From positions 2,170,001 to 2,234,000 of the forward strand of contig CAVYKV010000001.1 in NCBI GenBank assembly GCA_963769255.1: 64,000 nucleotides of DNA, written 5' to 3'. The stretch comes from JAKACA01 sp963769255. GTDB taxonomy: Bacteria; Actinomycetota; Acidimicrobiia; Acidimicrobiales; Bog-793. Position 1 is the stretch's first letter, and every line of letters starts with the position of its first letter. Below, piece by piece: positions 50,186-58,591 of the stretch. A program made the translations under genes and the position numbers. The notes beneath the pieces were generated by a model. That model worked only from the letters and a program-made list of their open reading frames with translations. It did no database searches and was not told the DNA's origin.

Positions 50186-52559
50186 TCAATTTTCCTCGGC
50201 CGAGGAGGACGAGGAGGAGGCTCCGGGCAGCAGCCGGTAGGCGTCGTAGACGCTGTCCAGCTGGCGAAGCGACGTCAGTACCGAGTCGAGGTGCGCCGGG
50301 TCGGCGAGCTCGAACTCGAAGCGCATGCGGCTCACCCTATCCCCCGTCGTGTTCGACGAGGACGAGAGGATGCTCACATGGTGCTCGGAGAGCACGCGGG
50401 CGGCGTCGGCCAAGAGCCGGTTGCGGTCGAGCGCCTTCACCTCGATGCCGGCGACGAAGACGCCCCGCCGGTCCTCGTCCCATTCGACCTCGATGACCCG
50501 TTCGGAATCGCTGCCGGCGAGGGCGAGGGCGTTGGCGCAGTCCTCGCGGTGGACCGAGACCCCGCGGCCCTTCGTGATGAAGCCGAGCACGCGATCGCCC
50601 GGGACGGGCGTGCAGCAGCGTGAAAGCCGGACCATGACGTCGTCGAGGCCTTCGACGTAGATGGCGCTCGACCGGCGGCTGGACGGGCGACGAGGTGTGA
50701 GGGCGGTGAGCGGCAGCTGCAGCTCGTGGTCGCCGCCCCGCAGCTCTCGCTCCAGGCGCTGGACGATGGACTGGCCCGAGACGTGCCCCTCGCCGAGGGC
50801 GGCGTGCAGCGTGTCGAGATCGCCGTAGCCGAGGCCTGCGGCGATCGCCAGCAGGGCCGGTGAGCTCTGCAGGCGCTGTACGGGCATGCCGGCACGGCGC
50901 AGCGCCTTCGCCAGCTCCTCCCGGCCCGACTCGATGGCGTCCTCCCGGCGCTCCCGGGAGAACCACTGGCGGATCTTGTTGCGGGCCCGCGGTGAGGCGA
51001 CGATCTTCAGCCAGTCCCGCGAGGGGCCGGCGGAACGGTTCTTCGAGGTGACGATCTCGACGGTGTCCCCTGAACGGAGATGCGTCTCGAGAGGGACGAG
51101 CCGGCCGTTCACCCGGGCGCCGACACACCGGTGCCCCACCTCGGTGTGGATGGAGTAGGCGAAGTCGACGGGCGTCGCCGCCGCCGGCAGCGTCATGATC
51201 TCGCCCTTCGGCGTGAAGACGTAGACCTCGTCGTGTTCGAGGTCCTCCTTCAGCGTCTCGAGGAACTCCTGCGGGTCCGGCGTCTCCCGCTCCCAGTCCA
51301 TGATCCGCTGCAGCCAGGCGATCTCGTCGGTCGAGCGGGCGCCCCTTCCCGTCGCCTGCTGGGCCGACTCCTTGTAGCCCCAGTGGGCGGCGATCCCGTG
51401 CTCGGCCCGCTCGTGCATCTCGTAGGTGCGAATCTGCACCTCGACGGGCTTGCCGTGGGGGCCTACGACCGTCGTGTGGAGCGACTGGTAGAGGTTGAAC
51501 TTCGGAGAGTTGATGTAGTCCTTGAAACGCCCCGGCACCGGCGGCCAGAGCGAGTGCACGACCCCGAGGGCCGTCCAGCAGTCCTTCTCGGCGGCGACGA
51601 TCACCCGGATGGCCACGAGGTCGGTGATCTCGTCGAATTCCTTGGCGCGAACGACCATCTTCTCGTAGATGCTCCAGAGGTGCTTCGGCCGGCCCGTCAC
51701 CTCCCCCTCGATGCCGAGGTCGCTCAGGCGGGACCGCATGGCTTGCAGCACCTCGGCGAGCTCGACCTCCCGCCTCGGAGCCCGCGTCGCCACCATCTGG
51801 GCGATCTCGGCGAACCGCTTCGGGTGCTCGGTCTCGAAGGAGAGATCCTCCAGCTGCCACTTGACCTCTTGGATGCCGAGGCGGTGGGCGAGGGGGGCGT
51901 AGATGTCGAGGGTCTCGCGGGCGATCCGCTGGCGCTTCCACTCCGGCAAGGCATCGATCGTCCGCATGTTGTGCAGCCGGTCGGCAAGCTTGATGACGAG
52001 GACCCGCCAATCCCTCGCCATGGCGAGGAAGAGCTTGCGCATGGAGGCGGCCTGCTGCGCCTCCTTCGACCCGAAACGCAGTCGGTCCAGCTTCGTCACG
52101 CCGTCGACGATCTCGGCCACCTCGGGGCCGAACTCCTGCCGGATCTGCTCGAGAATCCACCTTCGTGTCCTCGATGGCGTCGTGCAGGAGGGCGGCCGTG
52201 GCGCTGACGGCGTCGAGCCCGAGCTCGGCCACGATCGTGGCGACGGCGACGGGGTGGGTGACGTAGGCCTCCCCGGAGGCGCGGCGCTGGCCGTGATGCG
52301 CCTTCGTGGCGAGGCTGTGGGCCCCCCGGACGATCGAGAGGTCCTGGCCCGGTCGCGTCTTCTCGAGAACGGCGATGATGCCCTCGACCGATTCGGTTGC
52401 GGGCGGAATCATGGAGCGCGCCGGGTTCTCTGCGATAACGCCGGCCACCGGCTGGGGATGCGGCTCCACGGTGTGGTCCTCCCGGGGCGCCGTCGTGTCT
52501 CCCTCCTCCGGCGCCACCCCGCGGTCCGGGGCGACCTCCTCGCCCGGTGCCCGGCTCAT
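50186..52559 (-). CDS. rel: Bifunctional (p)ppGpp synthetase/hydrolase Rel (frame broken by 1-nt insertion)
   Basis: About 790 residues once repaired. HD hydrolase at AYVTHPVAVATIVAELGL and LLHDAIEDTKVD, synthetase at LVAIRVIVAAEKDCWTALG and NLYQSLHTTVVGP, with RFKD in GRFKDYINSP: an RXKD motif typical of bifunctional Rel rather than EXDD of synthetase-only RelA. TGS (VYVFTPKGEIMTLPAAATPV), RIS/zinc region and C-terminal ACT follow. The frame shifts at 52154/52155, where the minus strand has GGATTCTCGAG instead of GGATCTCGAG. Start ATG at 52559, 6 nt after TACGCT. It is the only Rel-type gene here. Confidence 0.93.
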
Positions 52560-52565
52560 CCCCTG

Positions 52566-52571
52566 AGCGTA
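52566..52571 (-). promoter_or_regulatory. -10 box TACGCT of rel
   Basis: TACGCT (minus strand), then 6 nt, then the ATG at 52559: probable leaderless promoter. Confidence 0.6.
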
Positions 52572-52672
52572 CCGTCGCGGGCCGCCGTCGCCGTGAATGA
52601 GCTGCCGGGGAGTCGGGGCGGGTGGGGCGCCCGGGGAGGGGTTTCGGGCCGTCGGTAAGCTGGCGGGGCACT

Positions 52673-53275
52673 GTGTCGACCGATACCGCTCCCCTCCTCC
52701 GCCCCCACGGCCCGTCGCTGCGACCGGCCCTCATCGTCCTCGCCGTCGCCGTCGTGATCGTCGGCGCCGGTGCCGCCCTCGCGCTCGTCGGCACGAGCTC
52801 CGCCCGGGCGAAGGCTTCCCAGCTCGGCACGAACGTGCCGGGCGTGCCGTTCAAGGCCGTGGCGGCGGCGCCCGACTTGAGCCACGTCGTCTCCGACGAC
52901 GAGCCGCCCTCCGACGTCGTGAAATCCCTCACGGTGCCGGCCGATTCCCATTTCGTGGCGAGCGCGGACGACGACGCCCAGGCGGGCCAGTTCGACCGCA
53001 GCATCACGTTCTCCGTGCCGGAGACCCCGAAGAGCGTGGACACCTTCTATACGAAGGAGCTGCGGGGAGCCCGCTGGTCCGTGCAGTTCGACGGCTCCGC
53101 CAATGGCGACCTCGAGCTCATCGGGCAGCGCAACGGCAGCGACGGCTACCAGTGGCGCGTGGCCGTCGTGATCACGACCGTGAACCCGACCCTCAGCCCG
53201 TCTCTCGCCGGCTCCAACGACACCTCCACGAGCTCGGTCGTCATGACCGTCTACCAGGTCGAGGACGCCAGCTGA
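52673..53275 (+). CDS. Membrane-anchored protein of unknown function
   Basis: A 200-residue protein from the GTG at 52673. One N-terminal membrane helix (PALIVLAVAVVIVGAGAALALV) after ~20 residues anchors an outer domain that includes PETPKSVDTFYTKELRGARW and NGSDGYQWRVAVVITTVNPT. This periplasm-side part has an alternating beta pattern and no catalytic motif I recognise. It is divergent from rel with a 113-bp gap; TAAGCT lies 11 nt before the start. Confidence 0.65.
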   Translation: MSTDTAPLLRPHGPSLRPALIVLAVAVVIVGAGAALALVGTSSARAKASQLGTNVPGVPFKAVAAAPDLSHVVSDDEPPSDVVKSLTVPADSHFVASADDDAQAGQFDRSITFSVPETPKSVDTFYTKELRGARWSVQFDGSANGDLELIGQRNGSDGYQWRVAVVITTVNPTLSPSLAGSNDTSTSSVVMTVYQVEDAS

Positions 53276-53326
53276 CCATCGCCGGCCGGTGCCGTGGCCC
53301 GGCGCGGCGCGGTCTGCGAGGTTGCC

Positions 53327-53962
53327 TCAGCGGTTCGGCTGGGGCGTGTAGCGGAGGTAGGGCTTGACGGCGTTGAAGCCCTTCGGGAACTTCTCCTTGG
53401 CGGCGTCGTCGGTCACGGCCGTCGTGATGATGACGTCCTCCCCGTCGTGCCAGTTGACCGGTGTGGCGACGGAGTAGTTCGCCGTCAGCTGGAGGGAGTC
53501 GAGGACGCGGAGGATCTCCTCGAAGTTGCGTCCCGTGCTCGCCGGGTAGGTGATCGTCAGCTTGACCTTCTTGTCCGGCCCGATCACGAAGACGGACCGC
53601 ACGGTGACAGTGTCATTGGCGTTCGGGTGGACCATGCCGTAGAGGTCGGCCACCTTGCGTCCCTCGTCGCCGATGAGGGGGTAGTTCAGCTTCTGTCCGG
53701 TGACGTCCTCGATGTCCTGCTTCCAGCGGTTGTGCGAGTCGACGTCGTCCACCGAGACGCCGATGACCTTGGCGTTGCGCTTGGCGAACTCGTCCTTCAA
53801 CCGGGCGACCTCTCCGAGCTCGGTCGTGCAGACCGGGGTGAAGTCCTTCGGGTGGGAGAACAGGATGCCCCAGCCGTCGCCCAGCCACTCGTGGAAGTTG
53901 ATGGTGCCTTCCGTCGTGTCTGCGGTGAAGTCGGGGGCGGTGTCACCGAGTTGCAGGGCCAT
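53327..53962 (-). CDS. 1-Cys peroxiredoxin (Prx6 type)
   Basis: Reduces peroxides with a single peroxidatic Cys. The 211-residue protein has HPKDFTPVCTTELGEVARL with Cys45 and no second resolving Cys, plus the C-terminal Prx6 extension (NWHDGEDVIITTAVTDDAA, YLRYTPQ). Mycothiol could be the reductant, since mshD is present, which is inference. Strong Shine-Dalgarno AGGAG 6 nt before ATG. Confidence 0.94.
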   Translation of the reverse strand: MALQLGDTAPDFTADTTEGTINFHEWLGDGWGILFSHPKDFTPVCTTELGEVARLKDEFAKRNAKVIGVSVDDVDSHNRWKQDIEDVTGQKLNYPLIGDEGRKVADLYGMVHPNANDTVTVRSVFVIGPDKKVKLTITYPASTGRNFEEILRVLDSLQLTANYSVATPVNWHDGEDVIITTAVTDDAAKEKFPKGFNAVKPYLRYTPQPNR

Positions 53963-53977
53963 TTCTTTCTCCTCTTC

Positions 53978-53989
53978 GTGTGCTCACAC
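53978..53989. promoter_or_regulatory. Small inverted repeat in the peroxiredoxin leader
   Basis: GTGTG, CT, CACAC lies 16 bp upstream of the peroxiredoxin ATG. It could be an operator, but it is short. Confidence 0.25.
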
Positions 53990-54166
53990 TGAGAAACGTT
54001 CGCGATCCCGGCGCCATTCCGTCCCGCGAGGGTGACGGGCGGCGAACGCCGATGACATTAGTCGGGTTTTCTGGAAACGTGTCCAGCCGCGGGCGAGGCG
54101 GAGCGCGGCGGCGGCGGCATGGGGGTTCGCCCAGGCGTTCGACCAGGACAACGCGCACCCCCCTCA

Positions 54167-54172
54167 TACTCT
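54167..54172 (+). promoter_or_regulatory. -10 box TACTCT of the ComF-like gene
   Basis: TACTCT, then 8 nt, then the GTG at 54181. Confidence 0.5.
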
Positions 54173-54180
54173 TCATCGCC

Positions 54181-55011
54181 GTGACCACGGACGCCACCCA
54201 CCGCATGCTCGGCGGACGCCTCGCCGTCCCCGCCGTGAACGAGCCGAGCGCCCATCCGGACCGCTACGCCATCTGCGCCACCTGTCACGGTCCGGCGGCA
54301 CCGGCTCATCGCCGCTGTTGGAGCTGCTCGGTGGTCACCTCCCAAGTCGGCGCGTTGCCGAGGATCGCGCCCCTCTTCCTCTTCGAGCTGTGCTCGCCGG
54401 TGCACCGCACGCTCGCCGGTTACAAGGCTGCCGTGGCACCCGTGCGACGGGCAGGCTGCTCGGACGCTCTCGCCGCCGTCCTCGCGCAGTGGATCGACGC
54501 CCACCAGCGCTGCCTGCTCGGTCCCGGCGGCAGGGCGCTCCTCGTGCCGGTCCCCTCCTCCACGGGCGGCCGGCCCTCCTGGCTCGGGCGGCACCCGCTG
54601 GAGATCGTCGCCCGCACGGCCCTTGCTGCCGGCGGCCCGCTCCGCCTGGAGTCGGTGCTCGTGACGAGCCGACGGCCACCCGGACGCCTGCAGGCCGACG
54701 CCGCCGGCTACGAGGTGGCGGAGGGAATCGACGTGCGAGGCCAGGCAGTCGTGGTCCTCGACGACATGCTCGTCTCCGGGGCGCGTCTCGGCAGCGCGGC
54801 AGCCGCCCTTCGGGCCGCCGGTGGCAAGGTGGTGGCCGCCGTGCCGCTCGGCCGCCTCGTCAGGCCGGCACACAACGCCGCCACGGCGGCCTTCTGGAAG
54901 GACCGCCGGCACCAGCCGGCCGATACGGGACGGTGCCTCCTCTGTGCCGGCCATGCGTCGCCGCCCGTCTCCATGGCGACGGCCGCCGTGACGCAGCGCC
55001 TCGCCGCCTAG
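54181..55011 (+). CDS. ComF-like phosphoribosyltransferase-fold protein
   Basis: A 276-residue protein. The N-terminal ~45 residues hold two CXXC pairs (CATCHGPAAPAHRRCWSC), a zinc-binding head as in ComF; the C-terminal half has the PRTase loop VVVLDDMLVSGARLGSAAA, with the PPi-loop area at LLVPVPSSTGGRP. A late CLLC pair may add metal ligands. In transformable bacteria ComF aids DNA uptake; no other com gene is here. The GTG at 54181 is preferred to upstream codons. Confidence 0.8.
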   Translation: MTTDATHRMLGGRLAVPAVNEPSAHPDRYAICATCHGPAAPAHRRCWSCSVVTSQVGALPRIAPLFLFELCSPVHRTLAGYKAAVAPVRRAGCSDALAAVLAQWIDAHQRCLLGPGGRALLVPVPSSTGGRPSWLGRHPLEIVARTALAAGGPLRLESVLVTSRRPPGRLQADAAGYEVAEGIDVRGQAVVVLDDMLVSGARLGSAAAALRAAGGKVVAAVPLGRLVRPAHNAATAAFWKDRRHQPADTGRCLLCAGHASPPVSMATAAVTQRLAA

Positions 55012-55138
55012 CCGTCGGGGAGCATCACCCGCCCGAGGCCGATGCCCTATCGGCCCTCGTGCCGCGCGTTCACTACGGTGTCGGGGCTGGGGTCGGAGCC
55101 GGGTGTCGGCCGGCGACGAGGAAAGGGATACCCACCGA

Positions 55139-55927
55139 ATGAGAGCTATCTCGAGGCGCCGCGTGCTGCAGGGGACCGGGCTGGCAGCGCTCGCCACGCT
55201 GCTGCCGGGCGAGCTCCTCGCCGGATGTTCGTCCTCCCCGGGGGCCACGACGACGACAGCCACACGACCAGGCACCACGCTGGCGGCCCACCAGCACGGC
55301 TACCTCGTCTTCGACGAGCACGAAGCCGCCGTCGTGGTGGAGGCGACGGCACGGCTCATCCCCGGCCCGCTCGACGAGCCGGAGGAGGCGGGCCACCCAG
55401 GTGCCCGCGAGGCGGACGTCGTGCGGTTCATCGACGCCATGCTGGGGGCGCTCAGCTTGTCGCCCCAGGCGGTCTTCGCCGGCGGCCCCTTCTCGAACCG
55501 GGCGGGCAACCCCGTCGACGACATGGCACACTTCATCGGCCTCGGACCGACCGAGGCGCACGCCTGGACGGTGCGCGTGGCCGGCTGGCGGACGGCCTAC
55601 ACGAAGGGCATCGCCGCCCTCGACCATCTGGCTGGCGGTGACTTCACGACTGTCTCCTCGGCGCGGCGCGACGGCATCCTCGCCAGCGACCCGCAGGGGT
55701 TCACCACCCTCTTGTTCGGCCACGCCATCGACGCCATGTACTCGCCCCCCGAGTACGGCGGGAACGCCGGCCTCGTCGGTTGGAAGGACATCGACTTCCC
55801 CGGCGACGTCCAGCCCCGCGGTTACACGCCGAGCGAGGTGTCCGACTCGGACGGCCCCGACCCGTACGTGCCCGACGCCACCGCCAAGAAGCTGCTGGCG
55901 CTCATCGCTGTCGCCAACGAGAAGTAG
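55139..55927 (+). CDS. Tat-exported subunit, gluconate 2-dehydrogenase subunit 3-like
   Basis: A 262-residue protein with a twin-arginine signal SRRRVLQGTGLAALATLLPG followed by LLAGC, a possible lipobox. The mature part fits the small subunit of gluconate 2-dehydrogenase-type complexes (ARLIPGPLDEPEEAGHPGA, VVRFIDAMLGAL, FGHAIDAMYSPPEYGGN). The GMC oxidoreductase follows after 4 bp. In such complexes this subunit escorts the flavin subunit through Tat, since that subunit has no signal of its own. Confidence 0.85.
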   Translation: MRAISRRRVLQGTGLAALATLLPGELLAGCSSSPGATTTTATRPGTTLAAHQHGYLVFDEHEAAVVVEATARLIPGPLDEPEEAGHPGAREADVVRFIDAMLGALSLSPQAVFAGGPFSNRAGNPVDDMAHFIGLGPTEAHAWTVRVAGWRTAYTKGIAALDHLAGGDFTTVSSARRDGILASDPQGFTTLLFGHAIDAMYSPPEYGGNAGLVGWKDIDFPGDVQPRGYTPSEVSDSDGPDPYVPDATAKKLLALIAVANEK

Positions 55928-55931
55928 CACC

Positions 55932-57620
55932 ATGGCAACCCACAGCGTCGTCATCGGGAGCGGAGCCGGTGCCGCTACGGCCGCCATGGTGCTGGCATCC
56001 GGCGGACACGATGTCACCATCCTCGAAAAAGGCCGCAACTTCTTCACCGACCTCGAGTCGCAACGTCCGGGCACGCTCTTCTCCAACGACGAGCTGAAGA
56101 TGAACCGCAACTTCGGGGCACCCGATCCCATCACCGACCCGCGCGTCTTCCGCACCTCGGTGCACGACACCGCCCCCTACGTCGGCTCGGTGCAGCCGCT
56201 CGCCCAGACCGTCGGAGGCGGCGCCGTCCACTGGGACGCCAAGACTCCTCGCTTCTGGGACATCGACTTCCAGAAGCTCTCCCTCCTCGGCCCCATCACG
56301 GGAGCGGCCGTCGAGGACTGGCCCTTCGACTACGCCGAGATCGCCCCCTTCTACGACGAGATGGAGCGCCTCATCGGGGTGCAGGGCGACGTAGCCGCCC
56401 TGCCCGCCCTCACACGGGCGCACGCCCCCCGTACCGAGCCGTTCCCCATGCCACCGGGGCCGCCCCAGTACTCGTCACTCGTCGTGTCAGAGGGGTGCCG
56501 GAAAGTCGGCCTCCACCCCTTCCCCGCCGCCATGGCCATCACGAGCGAGGAGTACGACGGGAGGCCGGCGTGCAACAACTGCGGTTTCTGCTCTGGATAC
56601 GGCTGCCCCATCCAGGCGCGCGTCGGGGCCCTCGCACCGCTGCGAAAGGCCCTCCTGTCGGGCGCCCGGCTCATGGCCGGCTCCCAGGTCGTCCGCATCG
56701 AGTGGAGCGGCTCGCGGGCGTCCGGCGTGACCTACCTCGACGAAGACGGGAACCGCCACACGATGGCGGCCGACCAGGTCGTCATCGGCGGCAACGCCAT
56801 CGAATCGTCGCGCCTGGCGCTCCTCTCGTCGCTGCCCGACCCGCACGGCGTCATCGGCCGCTACATGATGTTCCACTGGTTCACGGACGGTTCCGGCATC
56901 TTCTTCTCGGAGCGGCTGCACGCCCACCGGGGCCGTGACCACACCCACGACATCGACGACTTCGCCAACCCGGACTTCCCCGGTGCCCGGGCCGCCGCCA
57001 GGGAGGCCGGCCTGCCCTACTTCCGTGCCGGCAAGATCGAGCTCGGTGGGACGGACCGGCCCCTCGACGAGGCGACCCAGTACCAGCAAATCCTGGGGCT
57101 CATCGCCCCCGAGCGCCCCTTCGGGGTGGAGTTCAAGCGCCTCATGCGCTCGAGTCTGCTGCGCGACCGCCTGCTCGGACTGACGCTCATGGGCGAGGAT
57201 CTCCCCTACGCCACGAACCGCGTCGACCTCGACCCCACGGTGCGCGACTGGCGGGGGGTGCCGGTCGCTCGCATCACCTACGCTGCCGGCCGTCACGAGC
57301 TCGCCGCCCAAGCGTTTTACATGCCCTGGGTCGTGAAGCTGCTGAAGGCCTCCGGCGCCGACGTGGCCATCGCCCTCCCAGAGGAGCCGTCGCAGCGATT
57401 CCCCATCGGCGCCGGTGTCACGGTGCAGACGGCGCACGTCATGGGCGGCATGCGGATGGGCCTCGACGCGGCCACCTCGGTGACCGACGGCATCGCCCGC
57501 CACCACTTCCTCGACAACGTCTTCGTGGCCGACGGTGGCGTCTTTCCCTCCGCCGGCGGGCACAACCCGACGCTCACCATCATGGCGACGGCCCTACGAA
57601 ACGCCCAGCACTGGGTGTGA
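55932..57620 (+). CDS. GMC-family FAD oxidoreductase
   Basis: Flavin dehydrogenase of the GMC type, 562 residues. FAD motif VIGSGAGAATAAMVLASGGH at the N-terminus, QTVGGGAVHWDAKTPRF, a Cys-rich ACNNCGFCSGYGCPIQAR segment, and the catalytic C-terminal AGGHNPTLTIMATAL. Probably oxidises a sugar or alcohol outside the membrane after Tat export with its partner. The cytochrome c subunit usual in gluconate dehydrogenases is not adjacent. The stop overlaps the next start (GTGA). Confidence 0.88.
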   Translation: MATHSVVIGSGAGAATAAMVLASGGHDVTILEKGRNFFTDLESQRPGTLFSNDELKMNRNFGAPDPITDPRVFRTSVHDTAPYVGSVQPLAQTVGGGAVHWDAKTPRFWDIDFQKLSLLGPITGAAVEDWPFDYAEIAPFYDEMERLIGVQGDVAALPALTRAHAPRTEPFPMPPGPPQYSSLVVSEGCRKVGLHPFPAAMAITSEEYDGRPACNNCGFCSGYGCPIQARVGALAPLRKALLSGARLMAGSQVVRIEWSGSRASGVTYLDEDGNRHTMAADQVVIGGNAIESSRLALLSSLPDPHGVIGRYMMFHWFTDGSGIFFSERLHAHRGRDHTHDIDDFANPDFPGARAAAREAGLPYFRAGKIELGGTDRPLDEATQYQQILGLIAPERPFGVEFKRLMRSSLLRDRLLGLTLMGEDLPYATNRVDLDPTVRDWRGVPVARITYAAGRHELAAQAFYMPWVVKLLKASGADVAIALPEEPSQRFPIGAGVTVQTAHVMGGMRMGLDAATSVTDGIARHHFLDNVFVADGGVFPSAGGHNPTLTIMATALRNAQHWV

Positions 57621-58546
57621 GCCGCCCCCCGGAAGGCGTCCCGTGGCAACTCGGGACGCTGTCGGAGGTCGGCCTCGCCGCCTTCTGTGCCGGCGCCGAC
57701 GACCCGGCGGAGCTGCAGGCGTGGATGCGTTCGGTCCTCGACTCCGGATCGGTGCGACCCGAGTGGTGCTTCGTCGCCCTCGACAGCTCCGGAGCCGTTC
57801 TCGGCGCCCACTGCTGGTGGGGGCGGCCTGGATCACCACGGCCCAGCGGCGTCGACCAGCTGTGGTCGGTGCGGACACAGGCCGCCGTCGGCCTCCTCGA
57901 GCGCGCCCGCCGGAGCCTCGAGGTCCCGGAGGCGTTGGCCGAGGTGACGGCACCCCTCGACGCCGGCGCGAGCGCCAGCATCGCCCGGCCGGAGGCCGTG
58001 GCCGTCCTGACCGGGGCGGGTTTTGCCTTCGAGGTTGCCCGCGTCCGGGTGGAGTGGACAGGCGGATCTCCTGTCGCCCCTGCCCGCTTGGAGCTCCGCC
58101 CCGCCCGCTCCCTCGCCGACGCGACCCTCCTGGCGCTCTTCATGGCTGTCGCCGAGGGCTCGCTCGACCACGGCATGACCCGACGGCGGCAACGACTCGG
58201 TGCGGAGGGAGAGGCCCGCGAGCGGCTGGCGACGGTCCGCAGCTACCGGGCGGAGCCCGACTGGTTCAGCGTCGGCTTCACGGCGGCAGGCGACGCCGTC
58301 GGCTATGTCGTGCCCGGATGGGTCGACGGGACCGCCGTGGTGGGAGAGATCGGCGTCGCCGCCGCGTACCGCGGTGCCCGCTACGTCGACGAACTGCTCG
58401 GTTGGGCCACGAGCCGGTTGCTCGAGGCGGGCGCCAGGCGCGTCATCGCCGACACGGACCGCGCCAACGCCCCCATGCGGGCTGCCTTCCGGCGCGGGGG
58501 CTACGCCGAGTACCGCTGGCGGGACGACTACCACTGGAAGCGCTGA
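57617..58546 (+). CDS. GNAT-family N-acetyltransferase
   Basis: A 309-residue protein with two GNAT-like halves; the C-terminal one is complete: VGEIGVAAAYRGARYVDELL (acetyl-CoA loop) and DTDRANAPMRAAFRRGGYAEY. Substrate unknown. The GTG start overlaps the GMC stop, so it is coupled to that gene. Confidence 0.8.
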   Translation: MSRPPEGVPWQLGTLSEVGLAAFCAGADDPAELQAWMRSVLDSGSVRPEWCFVALDSSGAVLGAHCWWGRPGSPRPSGVDQLWSVRTQAAVGLLERARRSLEVPEALAEVTAPLDAGASASIARPEAVAVLTGAGFAFEVARVRVEWTGGSPVAPARLELRPARSLADATLLALFMAVAEGSLDHGMTRRRQRLGAEGEARERLATVRSYRAEPDWFSVGFTAAGDAVGYVVPGWVDGTAVVGEIGVAAAYRGARYVDELLGWATSRLLEAGARRVIADTDRANAPMRAAFRRGGYAEYRWRDDYHWKR

Positions 58547-58562
58547 CGGGGCGCCCGAGCCG

Positions 58563-58591
58563 GCCTGAGGCGACGACCCGCCGCCTCAGGC
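58563..58591. terminator. Hairpin at the convergent ends of GNAT and FGGY genes
   Basis: GCCTGAGGCG, 9-nt loop, CGCCTCAGGC: a perfect 10-bp stem overlapping the FGGY stop codon. Confidence 0.6.

Noticed and set aside
48562..50496. 644-codon plus-strand frame opposite aspS and rel
   Set aside because: Antisense to two clear essential genes; low-complexity composition.
8941..52160. Programmed ribosomal frameshifting at the GATTC sites
   Set aside because: The insertion falls at different codon phases in the four genes, with no shared slippery codon; a ribosomal signal would keep a phase.
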